This document shows positions 52,679 to 63,480 of a stretch of DNA of 64,000 bases, in pieces. A program made the translations under genes and the position numbers. Within the stretch, counting starts at the first letter, position 1. Each line of letters starts with the position of its first letter. The DNA is from Cucumis sativus. Its lineage: Eukaryota; Streptophyta; Magnoliopsida; Cucurbitales; Cucurbitaceae. The stretch spans positions 1,426,001-1,490,000 of the forward strand of contig NC_026661.2 in the NCBI RefSeq assembly GCF_000004075.3. The letters run 5' to 3'. The notes beneath the pieces were generated by a model. That model worked only from the letters and a program-made list of their open reading frames with translations. It was not told the origin of the DNA and did no database searches.

Positions 52679-54740
52679 ATCCGTTTAACGCAGATCGATC
52701 AGCAAAAGCTAGCTCGAAACGAAAAAAGGGGAGGAGGTGGGAGAAAGGAAAAAAAAAAAAAAAAACCTAACACAGACTCTATCCCAGAAGAAACATCGAA
52801 AACCCCGAAACGATAACGAAACCCGGAGATTAAAAGGCGAGAAGAAAAAAGTATGTAGTGCAATAAAATGAGAAATACTGTAAGACGAAATGAAATCGAA
52901 GTATTGGCAGTACAAAAAAAATTAACAGAAAGAAAAGAAAAGAAAAGGGGGAAGAATTGAATGGATTTGAGAAGGTAGTGTGATGATGAAAATGCGTAAA
53001 ATGAAATGATGTATGAGAAATTTTGAGAGATGGGTGAAGTAAAAATGGAGGTGAATCGCATATTCCATCCATTTTTCTTTAATTCTCGGGCCTGGATTTT
53101 GTTCCTTCCGGTCCGACAAGATAGGGTTTCGATCTGTAGGCCTCGCTTTGAATTTCGCCACATATTTCTTTTGGGCCTTCAACCCCTTCTTTTATTCCTT
53201 TGAAATTACCTTGTCATCGAAATACAATAAAACTATTTACATTTTCTTAAATAACAAAAATAAATTAAAATATTTGCAAGTTCGGTATTCTATTATCTTT
53301 TTTTACTACAACATATCAATAACTATCGATAAAATTTGTTATAAGTTGTAAATATTTTATAAAATTTGTTATTTTTGAAAATTTCAAATTCGATTTGATT
53401 AGTTTAAATTCTATTTTGAATCTAAATTTTAAATAATTTATTAATAATATTGGTAATTATTATTAAATTAATAATATATACTTTTACTGACCATTTGAAA
53501 TTATCTTTTAGATTAGATTCTTTAATTTAAGTCCAAATTACGTGTTTTATTTTAAAAACTCTCTCTTGGTGGCGACCCAAATTACGTTTTACAAAGAAGT
53601 TACTCAACAAAGAAAAAAATAATCATTGCTTTCAATGTGATGATTTTTTATTTAAAAAGAAAATTAGGATTTTGATATGTGTTAATTAATTTGATTGTAT
53701 TCATACGAAAAAATTAGGAACAAATGTACTTGTTTTTTTTTTTGGCAGCTTGAGTTAATCATGAGGTGTTTTTTGCTTGTTGAATAATTGTATTTTATAT
53801 GAGAATTTAAAACATTGGAGCAGTTTTTTTTCCATATTTTTTATTTTACTATTTTATCAATTTAAATTAAAATTTTTCATTTATCCAAAATAAATCTTCT
53901 ATTTTGTTATTATTCTAGTTAGCCCTTAAATAATAGGTTATTATAAAATTATAATAAGTAACAATTTTATATAGCATTATTTTTTAAAAATTGTAAATAT
54001 AGCAAAGTTTATTATTGATTAATCAATATTTGTTAATGTTGATATCATAGTAGTAAATAAGAAGAGTTGCATCAAAAGATTTATTTGATATGGATATATG
54101 AATTATGCAAAATCTCCTTTATATACTTGATTACGCGATACATTCTACGTAAATTTGTTCACGACCTCACTAAAAACATAGAAATAAACAAGATTCTTTA
54201 AAAACTATTGGATTATACAATAATGGCAATAAAAAATCAATAATTTTTCTTATCTTTACGAGAAACAAAATCAATAATTTTTCTTATCTTTTCGAGAAAC
54301 CAACTATTCCTTCCTAGTACAATTTTTTTTTTAATTTTCATTTACTTCTAACCATAAAAATCATAGATACTCTAAATGGTACTCAACAACACTATAACGA
54401 TGTGACGATAAAAAAAAAAATATAGGTCGTTAAAAATAACCCTTGGGTTTTACATTTTTAAGTAACATGTGGCTACAAAAAAAAAAAGTTAATCTTGTTT
54501 CCTCGATGATGAGTCATTGTTTTGTTGGTTTGGTAAATTTTTTGTTTCTTATAAAAAATGTGGTTGTTTACATTGGTGGGTGAAGGAAATTTTGCACCGA
54601 CTAATGAACAATAAACAAATTTTAGTTATTAAATTTGTGTATAGGTAGAAGTGAGGGAAGGTCGATTAAACAATATATCACACACAAAGTTCACAACTCT
54701 CGTAACCTCTTTTAGGTTCATTGCATCTTTTCTTTTGTTC
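52679..54740. other. DSK2 promoter/leader and intergenic DNA
   Basis: The sequence directly right of DSK2 (to about 53.17 kb) is pyrimidine-rich on the minus strand and ends near a TTTGGGCCTT word, consistent with leader and promoter. The open frames overlapping it are low-complexity F/S/L. The rest is AT-rich; it holds a 34-bp duplication at 54.23–54.30 kb and no supported gene. Confidence 0.6.
54234..54301 (+). repeat. 34-bp direct duplication
   Basis: The unit ATCAATAATTTTTCTTATCT plus TT-CGAGAAAC occurs at 54236 and 54270, with one mismatch (TTACGAG versus TTTCGAG). Confidence 0.85.
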
Positions 54741-54747
54741 TTCGATT

Positions 54748-54760
54748 GATATATATATAG
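54748..54760 (+). promoter_or_regulatory. TATA box of the polygalacturonase gene
   Basis: The sequence GATATATATATAG lies about 100 bp before the start codon at 54857. That leaves room for a start site roughly 30 bp downstream and a leader of about 65–75 bases. Position and motif fit; no other promoter element was assigned. Confidence 0.5.
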
Positions 54761-54856
54761 AGATCTTGAATGTAAAATAAAATATCTTTATCTTATACAA
54801 AATTTCTAAACATCAAAACATAAAGAAAAACTTAAAAGAGAGAAAAAAAAGGCGGT

Positions 54857-56604
54857 ATGGGTATGATTAAGTATTCGAACTTATTGATTACTACATTCTT
54901 GATGTCATTGCTATCATTTACTATTGAGTCTCAATCTCATGTTGACGTTATTTTTCCTTTGAGGAAGTATGGTAATATTGTGTCTGGTGATGATGTCACT
55001 GAGGTATAAACACACGATAAAAGTATATATCAAAGTGATGACTTAATAAATTAATTAATTGTTTTTGCTAACTTTTGTAGTTTTGTTACTTGTGAAACAT
55101 AGGCTTTGAAAGATGCATGGAATGACGCATGTGCATCTGTTCGTCCAAGTGCGGTGGTTATTCGAGATGGAATATTTAAATTAAGAGAAGGAGAATTTAA
55201 AGGCCCTTGCAAGAGCCCTATTGAAATTCGAGTTCGTGGAACATTGCAGGCTCCAAAACACCCTCATGGAGATAGTTGGATTACTTTTGCATATGTTGAT
55301 AGAATGACAATATCAGGCAAAGGAGTTTTTGATGGCCAAGGAAAGGCGGGTTGGGAAAAGAATGATTGTCATAAACGTATAGATTGTGTTAACCTCCCTA
55401 TTGTAAGTTCTATATCTTTTGTTTTCCTATCCATTAACCTCATTCGTCTTTGTTCATTCTTAAGTGGTTCGTTAGATATTGTTCTCTATTATTTTCATTT
55501 TTATAATTTGGTAAATGTGTTTTTAACACCATATGATAATAATTAAAAAATTAAATATTGAACGAAATTTAACTATAAAAAATTAGGCAAAAGAGCTACT
55601 TTTTTTTATTTTAAAAAAAATATAATGACTAAATAGATGGAGAAAATTCATAATTTTCGTCCCTCCTTAATAGTTTGTGCATGGCTTTCTCACCCTATCT
55701 CTGACATGACTTATTGATCGCATATCAAATGAGCAGAGTTTAAGATTCGACTTCATTACCAATTCAATTGTGAGGGGAATAACATCACTCGATAGCAAAA
55801 ACTTCCATGTCAACATCCTAGGGTGCAACAATCTTACATTCCAAGGTGTCAACATAATTGCACCAGAAGATAGTCCCAACACAGATGGAATACACATTGG
55901 TCGATCAATTGGGATCTCAATCTTAAAATCTCGAATAGCAACAGGAGATGATTGCATCTCACTTGGAGATGGAAGCAAACGAGTGAAAATCACCAATGTG
56001 ACATGTGGGCCAGGTCATGGAATAAGCATAGGAAGTCTTGGAAAATACACTAACGAAGAACCTGTTGACGATGTCGAAGTAAAGAATTGCACAATAATGA
56101 ACACCACTAATGGTGTTAGGATCAAAACATGGCCATCCTCTCCTGTTGCTGGTATTGCCACCAACATGCATTTTTCAGACATTACAATGATCAACGTTAG
56201 CAACCCAATTCTCATAGACCAAGAGTACTGTCCATGGAATCAGTGCAATCGCGAGGTATTGATCACATTCTTAAAACTTTGATTTTGAAATTCTTCATGC
56301 ATGTTAACTTCACGAATAAACTTTCATTTTTCAGATTCCGTCAAATATTAAGATTAATAACGTGAGCTTCAAGAACATTAAAGGAAGTTCTGCAACTCCA
56401 GTGGCAGTCAAACTTATTTGTAGTAGCAACCAACCATGTGAAGAAGTAAAAGTAGCCAACATTGACCTTGTTTATAATGGAATAAATGGTCCGGTTACAT
56501 CTCAATGCATGAATGTGAAACCAATCATTTCAGGAATACAAAAATCCTTCGATTTGCTCTTCTTCTTACACTACCGCTTCAAAATAATGGACAACATTAC
56601 TTAG
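54857..56604 (+). CDS. Exopolygalacturonase-like GH28 enzyme, probably frameshifted at the extreme C-terminus
   Basis: GH28 polygalacturonases hydrolyse homogalacturonan in cell walls; this exo-type subgroup is often pollen-expressed. Four exons: 54857–55003, 55103–55402, 55737–56255, 56335–56604; 411 residues as read. A signal peptide (about 1–27) precedes the beta-helix. All four GH28 catalytic motifs are present: NTDG (197–200), GDDC (D220, D221), GPGHG (H243) and RIK (277–279). The end is abnormal: after TSQCMNVKPIISGIQ the frame reads KSFDLLFFLHYRF instead of the family's usual short tail with a Cys. Dropping one base from the A5 run at 56540–56544 would give QNPSICS, the expected kind of ending. 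So the copy has either a real one-base insertion or a homopolymer error. The catalytic core is unaffected; the loss removes a conserved C-terminal cysteine. Confidence 0.88.
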
Positions 56605-57853
56605 AATATAAGACAACTCCTTTGTCTTTTATTTTTCTTTTGTTTTTTACTCTTCAAAATAAACAAGAAGGTTGTAATGTTTGAGACTAAGCTTGGTAAC
56701 ATGAGTATACCCTAGATTTATTAATGAAATTTTTTGGGTAAAATTATTGTGAGTAGTACATTTTCTTCTTTTTTAAAACTATTATTGTCATTGTTATTTT
56801 CTAAGGGAGTTTGTTCTCTTACAAACTAAATAATACTCAAAACTTCTTCTTTTTAATTATTAGTTTATTAAATATTTGAATTCTATAATTTTCTTATCTT
56901 ATTTTAACTTATACACATGCATTTCATTTTCAATGTTGTAATATAGCATTCGAAAGTCAAATTAGTAGTATTTAAAAAGTGTTGCTGAGTACATCTAAAA
57001 GTTCAAAATGGGAAAACAGGTTGGCTGAGGTCGAGACCGAGTCCAGCAACATAGGCTTAGCCAAAAAGAGATGAAACCCTAAAAGCACTAGGTAAAGAGA
57101 TGTTTGTGTTGGACAACCTCAACCCCAACCCCAAAAGGATCCTTGAAGAGGTAGTTTAGTCACAAACTCTAATCAGACAAGAAAAAGGAAGATCATAATC
57201 AAATCAAATTAAAACTTATAAATAAAGACAAAAAAAAAAATCATAAACAATAAGTAAGTACTGGAAATACTCTTCTTACCCTCCCAACCTTGTGATTAAG
57301 TATGGAGGTGATAATTGTGGCTTACACCAAGTATCTAAGTTTCTCTCTCTTTGTTCCTGAAGTATAAATTTACTAAACATTGTCGTCTTCGGGAGAGCAA
57401 CTATCAAAATTTAACATCAACATATCATAAAGAATTAATATACAATTAGAATTTAGTCCATTTTGTTTTGAGAGTAATTTCGTATACACACAAGAGTAAT
57501 TTGATATACAACTACGCTTGGGTGAGGGTATTAGCAGTAATAGGACGATCCAAAAGAACTCAAAAAAGGAATAAAACGATGTGTAGGAAATGAAGGGTGG
57601 GGATGAAATTTGAGGAGGTAAGACTAAGAGTCAGTTGAAAGAGCGGCAAATAATAATGATAATAATAAAATGGTAAAAGGATCTCTCCCGTACTGCCCGT
57701 AACTACCTCAATAACCAACCCATACTTAAAAGGATCAATAAAAGAAGAAAGAACCGCCATGTCTTTGTGACACAAAGAACCAATAACCGTCTCTCTTCCT
57801 ACAAATCCCAAACCCTTCCGCCATTGTTACACTTTTTTGCTTCAGCTCCCCTT
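56605..57853. other. Intergenic region, polygalacturonase to zinc-finger gene
   Basis: This contains the polygalacturonase 3' UTR and the promoter of the zinc-finger gene. Open frames on the minus strand at 57.56–58.05 kb are shadows, partly caused by the CTT microsatellite. No other gene is supported. Confidence 0.6.
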
Positions 57854-57891
57854 TCTTCTTCTTCTTCTTCTTCTTCTTCTTCTTCTTCTTC
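57854..57891 (+). repeat. (CTT)n microsatellite in the leader of the zinc-finger gene
   Basis: About 12 perfect CTT/TTC units end some 28 bp before the start codon of the C2H2 gene, so they are almost certainly in its 5' UTR. Such tracts are CT/GAGA-type elements in plant promoters and are length-variable. Confidence 0.88.
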
Positions 57892-57918
57892 TCCTCTCTC
57901 GATCGACGTTTCACCATC

Positions 57919-58794
57919 ATGAATCCGCATTTCAACTCCCTCTCCATTACCACTACTACCAGCTCTCCTATCGACCTCACCATTATTCCTTTCCAACCTT
58001 CTTCTACCTCCTCTTTCGACGACTCATCCTTACCCAACCCCCGTCGTCCTCGCAAGAAACGCTCAAGAACCCAAACCCACGACCACCACCACTACTCCAC
58101 CCTTCTCACCACCACTTCTAAATCTAAGTACACCAAGAAACCCGATCCTAATGCACCCAAGATCACTCGTCCATGTACTGAGTGCGGGAAGAAGTTTTGG
58201 TCCGATAAAGCGCTTTTCGGTCACATGAGGTGTCATCCTGAACGTCAATGGCGTGGGATTATTCCCCCTGTTAATTACCGTCGTCCCGTTTCGGCTTCTC
58301 CTAATTTTAGCCCTAATGTCGAACACTCTTCTAATTCCTTTACTGAAGAAGATCAAGACATTGCTAATTCTTTATTAATGCTTGCCAATGGCCCTAATTT
58401 CTCCATTTCTAGGGTTTCTGACTCTCGGTTTGAATGTTCGAGTTGTAAGAAAGTGTTTGGATCGCATCAAGCACTTGGGGGGCATAGAGCAAGTCATAAG
58501 AATGTAAGAGGCTGTTTTGCTATGGCAAGGAGCGATGAAGAAGAAACAGAAGATGAAATTACTCTCTTTGGGGATTTTGGACGCCATGAAAGGAGTTTTA
58601 ATCTGGAGAATGAAATGTCGATGATGATTTTAGGGACAGAAAACCATGAGAAGAGATTCCAATGGGAGAATAATGCAGCTACTGATCAGGAGAGATTTGT
58701 TAATTTGGATTTAAACTTGCCTGCTCCTCTTGAAGATGATTCCTCTTCTTCATATTCTTCAAGCCTCACTCTGGATCTCAGGTTGGGTCTTTGA
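57919..58794 (+). CDS. C2H2 zinc-finger EAR repressor, ZAT2/ZAT3 (DAZ1/DAZ2)-like
   Basis: A single-exon gene of 291 residues. It has an N-terminal DLTIIPFQP block (19–27), a basic nuclear-localisation stretch RRPRKKRSR (42–50), then KKPDPNAPKITRPCTECGKK leading into finger 1 (C86, C89, H102, H106; KALFGHMRCH). Finger 2 (C173, C176, H189, H193) carries the plant-specific QALGGH. Between them lies FTEEDQDIANSLLMLANG. An EAR motif LDLNLP (263–268) and a second LDLRL (285–289) at the C-terminus indicate TOPLESS-type repression. From recall, the finger 1 region and the FxEED…LLMLxNG block are specific to ZAT2/ZAT3, known as DAZ1/DAZ2, which act in the male germline. Unlike my memory of those proteins there is no third finger: no cysteine follows C199. 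Family is certain; exact orthology is not. Confidence 0.9.
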   Translation: MNPHFNSLSITTTTSSPIDLTIIPFQPSSTSSFDDSSLPNPRRPRKKRSRTQTHDHHHYSTLLTTTSKSKYTKKPDPNAPKITRPCTECGKKFWSDKALFGHMRCHPERQWRGIIPPVNYRRPVSASPNFSPNVEHSSNSFTEEDQDIANSLLMLANGPNFSISRVSDSRFECSSCKKVFGSHQALGGHRASHKNVRGCFAMARSDEEETEDEITLFGDFGRHERSFNLENEMSMMILGTENHEKRFQWENNAATDQERFVNLDLNLPAPLEDDSSSSYSSSLTLDLRLGL

Positions 58795-61700
58795 AGATAT
58801 AATAGATAAGCTTTCTTGTTGTTGTTGTTATTGTTCTTCTTCTTCTTCATTCTTTTGTTGATATGTTGTAATTTAGGCTTTACGTATATGGCTCTCTAAC
58901 ATTCATATCTCTGTCTCTGAAGTGTGAAAATTAGTATGCTTTGTTAGCTACATATTTTAGGTAGACTATATCTGGAAATTTCTCATACATAAATTGATGA
59001 TCAGAAGCTGTTTCGTCTCTTTAATAATAAATTACATAAGGCCTAGCTAGCTGTGTTGCTCTGTTCATATTTGTGAATGGGTTCTCTATTATTTTGTTCA
59101 ATGTTTAGTTTTGAATGAATTAGGTAGTGCTCCATTTACTAATGGTTCGTTATGTTTTAATTCATGGGGTGATCACTTCCATTTTCAGGAGTATGATTTT
59201 GGTTTTGCTTTCCATTTTCTGATCCACATGTATATTAAATTCTAAGATCAAAAGTTTGATCCTTTTTTTTGGTGGAGAATTTAGTGTACCAGCACACGTA
59301 CTTTACTCATAGATATTATTTCACATTATGTACTTATGTGAGTGATCTCAAACACGTTGAATAAATTGACATAAAAAGGAAGATAAAAGACAAACAATTG
59401 GGAGTATTAAGACTTTTGTCAAGATCAAAGTACAAAAGTGGACACTTTTTGAGAACTTTTCTCTTTCAATATTCAACCACTCACTTTTACTCACTACTAC
59501 TAACTCTATTGATAGGTGTGAGATTCTTGGAACTAAATTAATGAATATTATTAGAAGGCTTTAGAATTACTTGGTCTCGTAAAGAAATGTTAGGTCGTTT
59601 CTAGATCATATCTTTAGAAATACGCTTATTTGTAATCATTCAAATAAGTCTAGACATTTAAGAAAAAGTTCAAAGAATAATTAGTGTTTCTTGTGCTTTT
59701 AACTTATCTTTCGTAAATGAGTGAGATAAAGGTCAATCTCTATATTTTCTTGTCTATATTCTCGAGGGAATGTCTCCTCCCTCGTGGGTTTAAGTCACGA
59801 ATCACACACATAATAAGCCCAAATATGGGAGAAGACTTGGGGTTTGGGTGTGAAGTAATTAATATAAATGTAAAACAAACAAAAAGGGCATTAAGTAATT
59901 AAATTAGAAGAAGCACTGAATGAGTTTCCTTTAGTGAGTCAGCTTAGTAGACCCAACTTCTCATCATGCATTCATCACTTTTCTTATTTACAACAACTTG
60001 ACCTAATTACAATCCTCTTGTTGCCATACCCCCAAAGATTTCGAGTTAAAAAGGAACTCTTTTTTTCCCTTGATCAAGCAGCCAAACCCATGTAATTGAG
60101 CAAAACCCATGTAGATTTCAATTACTTTAATTGGGTCCAACACTAAGTAGAAGCGTAACCTTCATCTTTTAAACTTCAAGTGAGGAGAACAGTAAATGAT
60201 CAATAATACACTACAACTAAATGGACATTTCATTACACAATAAAGTAAGTGTAGCAAATTTAGAGAAAAATAGTCATCAAACCTAATTTCATGCATTTCT
60301 TAACTTTGAAGCTCCACATTTGATTGATCTAAGACAGATTCATACAATGACAAGTTATGTTTGACGTCAAGTTAAGGAAGTAAAAAGTAATTCTAACCCA
60401 TATACTAATGTGTTTAACTTAAATAATGAACCATTTTGAAATAAATTGAACTGTTTGAGGATAACTCACTTTCAATATATTTTTATAAAAGTATTTAAAT
60501 AAAATAAATTAATTTTTTTTCTCAAATCAATTGATTGGAGTAACACTTTAGTCTCAATGGAATTTGGAAATTACTTATATATATATATTTTTTTTAAGAA
60601 AGAGCATTTATGGACACTCCAATTCATTCTAGAAAAATTAGATACGAAATTTAAAGTAACTTGATGTTAATTTATTTAAATAATTGTTTGAAAAAAAATG
60701 AATTTTAAAAAAACAAATTATTTATATTTCATATAAAAGTTCCTAAATAAATAAATGACATAGTGTAAATATATTTGGACCATTTTGAAATTTTTGAGAA
60801 ATTATCTTTTATTTTTTTTTTTGTTAGAATAATTTGTAAATTTTAAAATTGCAAGTGAAAGAAAAACAAATAATAAAATATTATTAGAAACTTTTAATAA
60901 AATCAATTCGTTTAGTTTGAAAAAGGAAAATGATTATGAAGGGTAAAACGTTGAAAGTATTTACAAAATATAGTAAAATGATATATTATATCAATAATAA
61001 ACATTGATAGTAGACATGAATAGAAATATATATGATTTTGTTATCTTTGAAAATGTCTACCATCTATCGTCGAATAATTTCTAAAATTTTACCATATTTT
61101 GATTTATTTTGCCAGTTTATATATTTATGTTAATCCAAAAAACGTAATTATTTTATGGAGATGCATATTTTCATTCAAATATTTTAGTTTGAATTTTCAC
61201 CTCAAGGTTCATGTGAGTTCTCTATTAATATTCCTTTCATTTTCTCTCAAGCTCTACTTTATCTTTCTTCTTTTTGTTCATTACTTTATATTCACTTCAT
61301 CATACTATATTAGTTTTATGCTATGATTCTTCAATTTTGTATTCACTTCATTTTTAAAATAAACTATTTACAATTATTTTATATGTAAATATTTCATGTC
61401 CTCTAGTTTTCTATAGTTGATATTGTATGGAGAGCCCAACATAAGCTTACCCAAAAACTTCATCTTTTAAAATTTCTACTTATTGTATCAACTCATATAG
61501 AGGTACTTTACAACGTACATTTAAGTATTCTCGTTATGTAGAAATGAAAGGTTAAAAGTGAATTATAGTCTAATAATCAAAGTTTCATTAACTAATTACA
61601 ATAATTTTCATCGTTTCTTGAAATTTTCATCAATATTGATTTTCTCATAGAATTGAGACCTCGATATTTTCATCAACATCGATATTTTGAACCTTAGACA

Positions 61701-62828
61701 AGACACAAATGAGTATCTGACATTTAAAGGGCAAACCTATGCTTTTGGATAAATGGGTCCTAGATATTGTCTCGGAATCTTTTGTTTTTTATACTGTGTC
61801 GATGTGGGTCAAACGACTATCACATATTTCTATGAAATTATACACTAAACAAAGGCTTGTTGTTGTTGCTAGTATCTTATAACAAGTGGACAAGTATTTG
61901 CACATTTTGCTCACCTACAACCATGATATTAAATTTTCATTAACATGATGTTTTCATAATTTCATAGGTTGTACATCACCATGAAAAGTAAATTGGCATG
62001 ACAAGTCCATGAAACACAACAAAATAAACGTAAATATCATATATAAATAATAAACATGCTTACTTTCATTTTTTTAAAAAATCCTAAAATATTTATTTAC
62101 CGATCTAAATATATTTTTTTAATTTATTGCTTTTATAATCTTCTCTAGAAATATCTACCTTCTATAAATATTTCCATAAAATTAAGATTGCCATATTACA
62201 TGACATTTTAAACTTTTGGCTAAAGAAAAGCTGAAGGGATCCACAAGCAAAAGTGAGGGTGGTGGAAATTGTTATACATGCGGCGGTCTTCGGCCCTCCG
62301 ACGAAGATGCGGCCAACAATGTTCTCCTTTAATATTTGTTAATTCTTATAAATCTTCCTAAAAGTAATGACTTCTGCTGTCTACATAACAAAAACTGTCT
62401 AATCTTTTGTTGATGATCAGTTGAATGAGTTCACACACCTTCACCATTCCGATTCTTCAGTCTCATGCTAGGCATCCATTACAATACCATAAATGCCTTG
62501 ATTTAGACAGAAAAACTAGTTTGAATATGAAATACACACACAAACACACCCCTGTTAGGCCATGCTGGTCTGCCATGGATTGTACTCACTAAACAAGTTG
62601 AATTTTTCAAAGTTTTCTTTGAGCCAACGGGATAACCGTCTTCTTTCTCCATTCACCATGCAATGTTGTTAAAAAGCAAAAGAAAACCTTGAATCTGAGA
62701 CTTGACAATTTTTAATGAATGCACGAGTCCGCCACAGTTTTTTTTATATGGTTTTTGTTTTCAAGTAACTATTTATGTACAAACTAAGCTACCTAACCAT
62801 TGGCTGCTTGAACTTCCTGTTTTTGCAG
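58795..62828. other. Intergenic region between zinc-finger gene and NLP relic
   Basis: After the zinc-finger 3' UTR the DNA is AT-rich with no supported exon on either strand. A short GC-rich patch at about 62.27–62.32 kb (GCGGCGGTCTTCGGCC and a nearby partial inverted copy) stands out but matches nothing I recognise. The final 100 bases before 62829 look like an intron 3' end (T-rich then TTTTTGCAG). Confidence 0.6.
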
Positions 62829-63480
62829 TTTGTTCAACTTCTCTAAAGTGGATATGCAGGCAACATGGATAACAAGGTGCCCTTCCAGAAAGATCAAGAA
62901 AGTAGGTCATTATTCTCTCAGCAAACTCCAGCTCGTGGTCGACTCAGTTCAAGGTGCTGATGGTTCGATACAGATTGGGACTTTCTATGAAAGCTTCCCA
63001 CAATTGAACAATCCCAGTTTTCCTGATACTGACCATTGTTCATCCACGATGGTGAGAGACCATCAGAGGCAATAAACTATCAAGTTGGCAATGGCTCGTT
63101 CAGCCATCGACCCCATGCAAAGTCCCCATTCTCTTCATGTACTCAGACTTCTGGTTCAGGCAGTCAGTGCCCTACCGGAGCAAGGCAACATACCAACTGC
63201 CACCACTATTAACACCTCAAATGGTGGACATGTATTAATGCTCCATGTCAAGAGGACCCAAAGATTCTGAGATCTGAAAGCTTCCCGTCATTTGGAGAAC
63301 ATCCTAATAGTTTACCTTCCTTACATGGTGGCTGAAGAGTTTGCCCGGCGACTAATACAAGAGTTGATATTGGGTATCTCGACAATAGTAGGAAATGAGT
63401 TATCTTGACATGTGATGCAGACCTTGAAGAGTATAAGGAAATATAAAGACTATCTCCTAGACAAACTAAATCAGTCTCTG
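62829..63480 (+). pseudogene. NIN-like protein (NLP) pseudogene fragment: RWP-RK and PB1 remnants
   Basis: NLPs are nitrate-responsive transcription factors with an RWP-RK DNA-binding domain and a C-terminal PB1 domain. Directly after a TTTTTGCAG acceptor, translation gives [14 protein letters not shown], then, after a one-base frame change near 62870, [14 protein letters not shown] and [19 protein letters not shown]. These are the second half of RWP-RK and the conserved sequence after it. A stop interrupts this frame at 63073. A different frame continues the Ser-rich linker (CTQTSGSGSQCPTGARQ) and is stopped near 63208. Later pieces YLDNS and LTCDADLEE match the middle of PB1, with its first part missing. 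At least two frame changes, several stops and a deletion show that it is dead. The N-terminal half of the gene was not found in the window. Confidence 0.82.

Noticed and set aside
52699-53182. Open frames of 68–154 codons on the minus strand upstream of DSK2
   Set aside because: Phe/Ser/Leu-rich translations of the pyrimidine-rich DSK2 leader; no family features.
57735-58055. Minus-strand open frame with Lys/Glu runs
   Set aside because: It is the reverse reading of the CTT microsatellite and the zinc-finger coding region.
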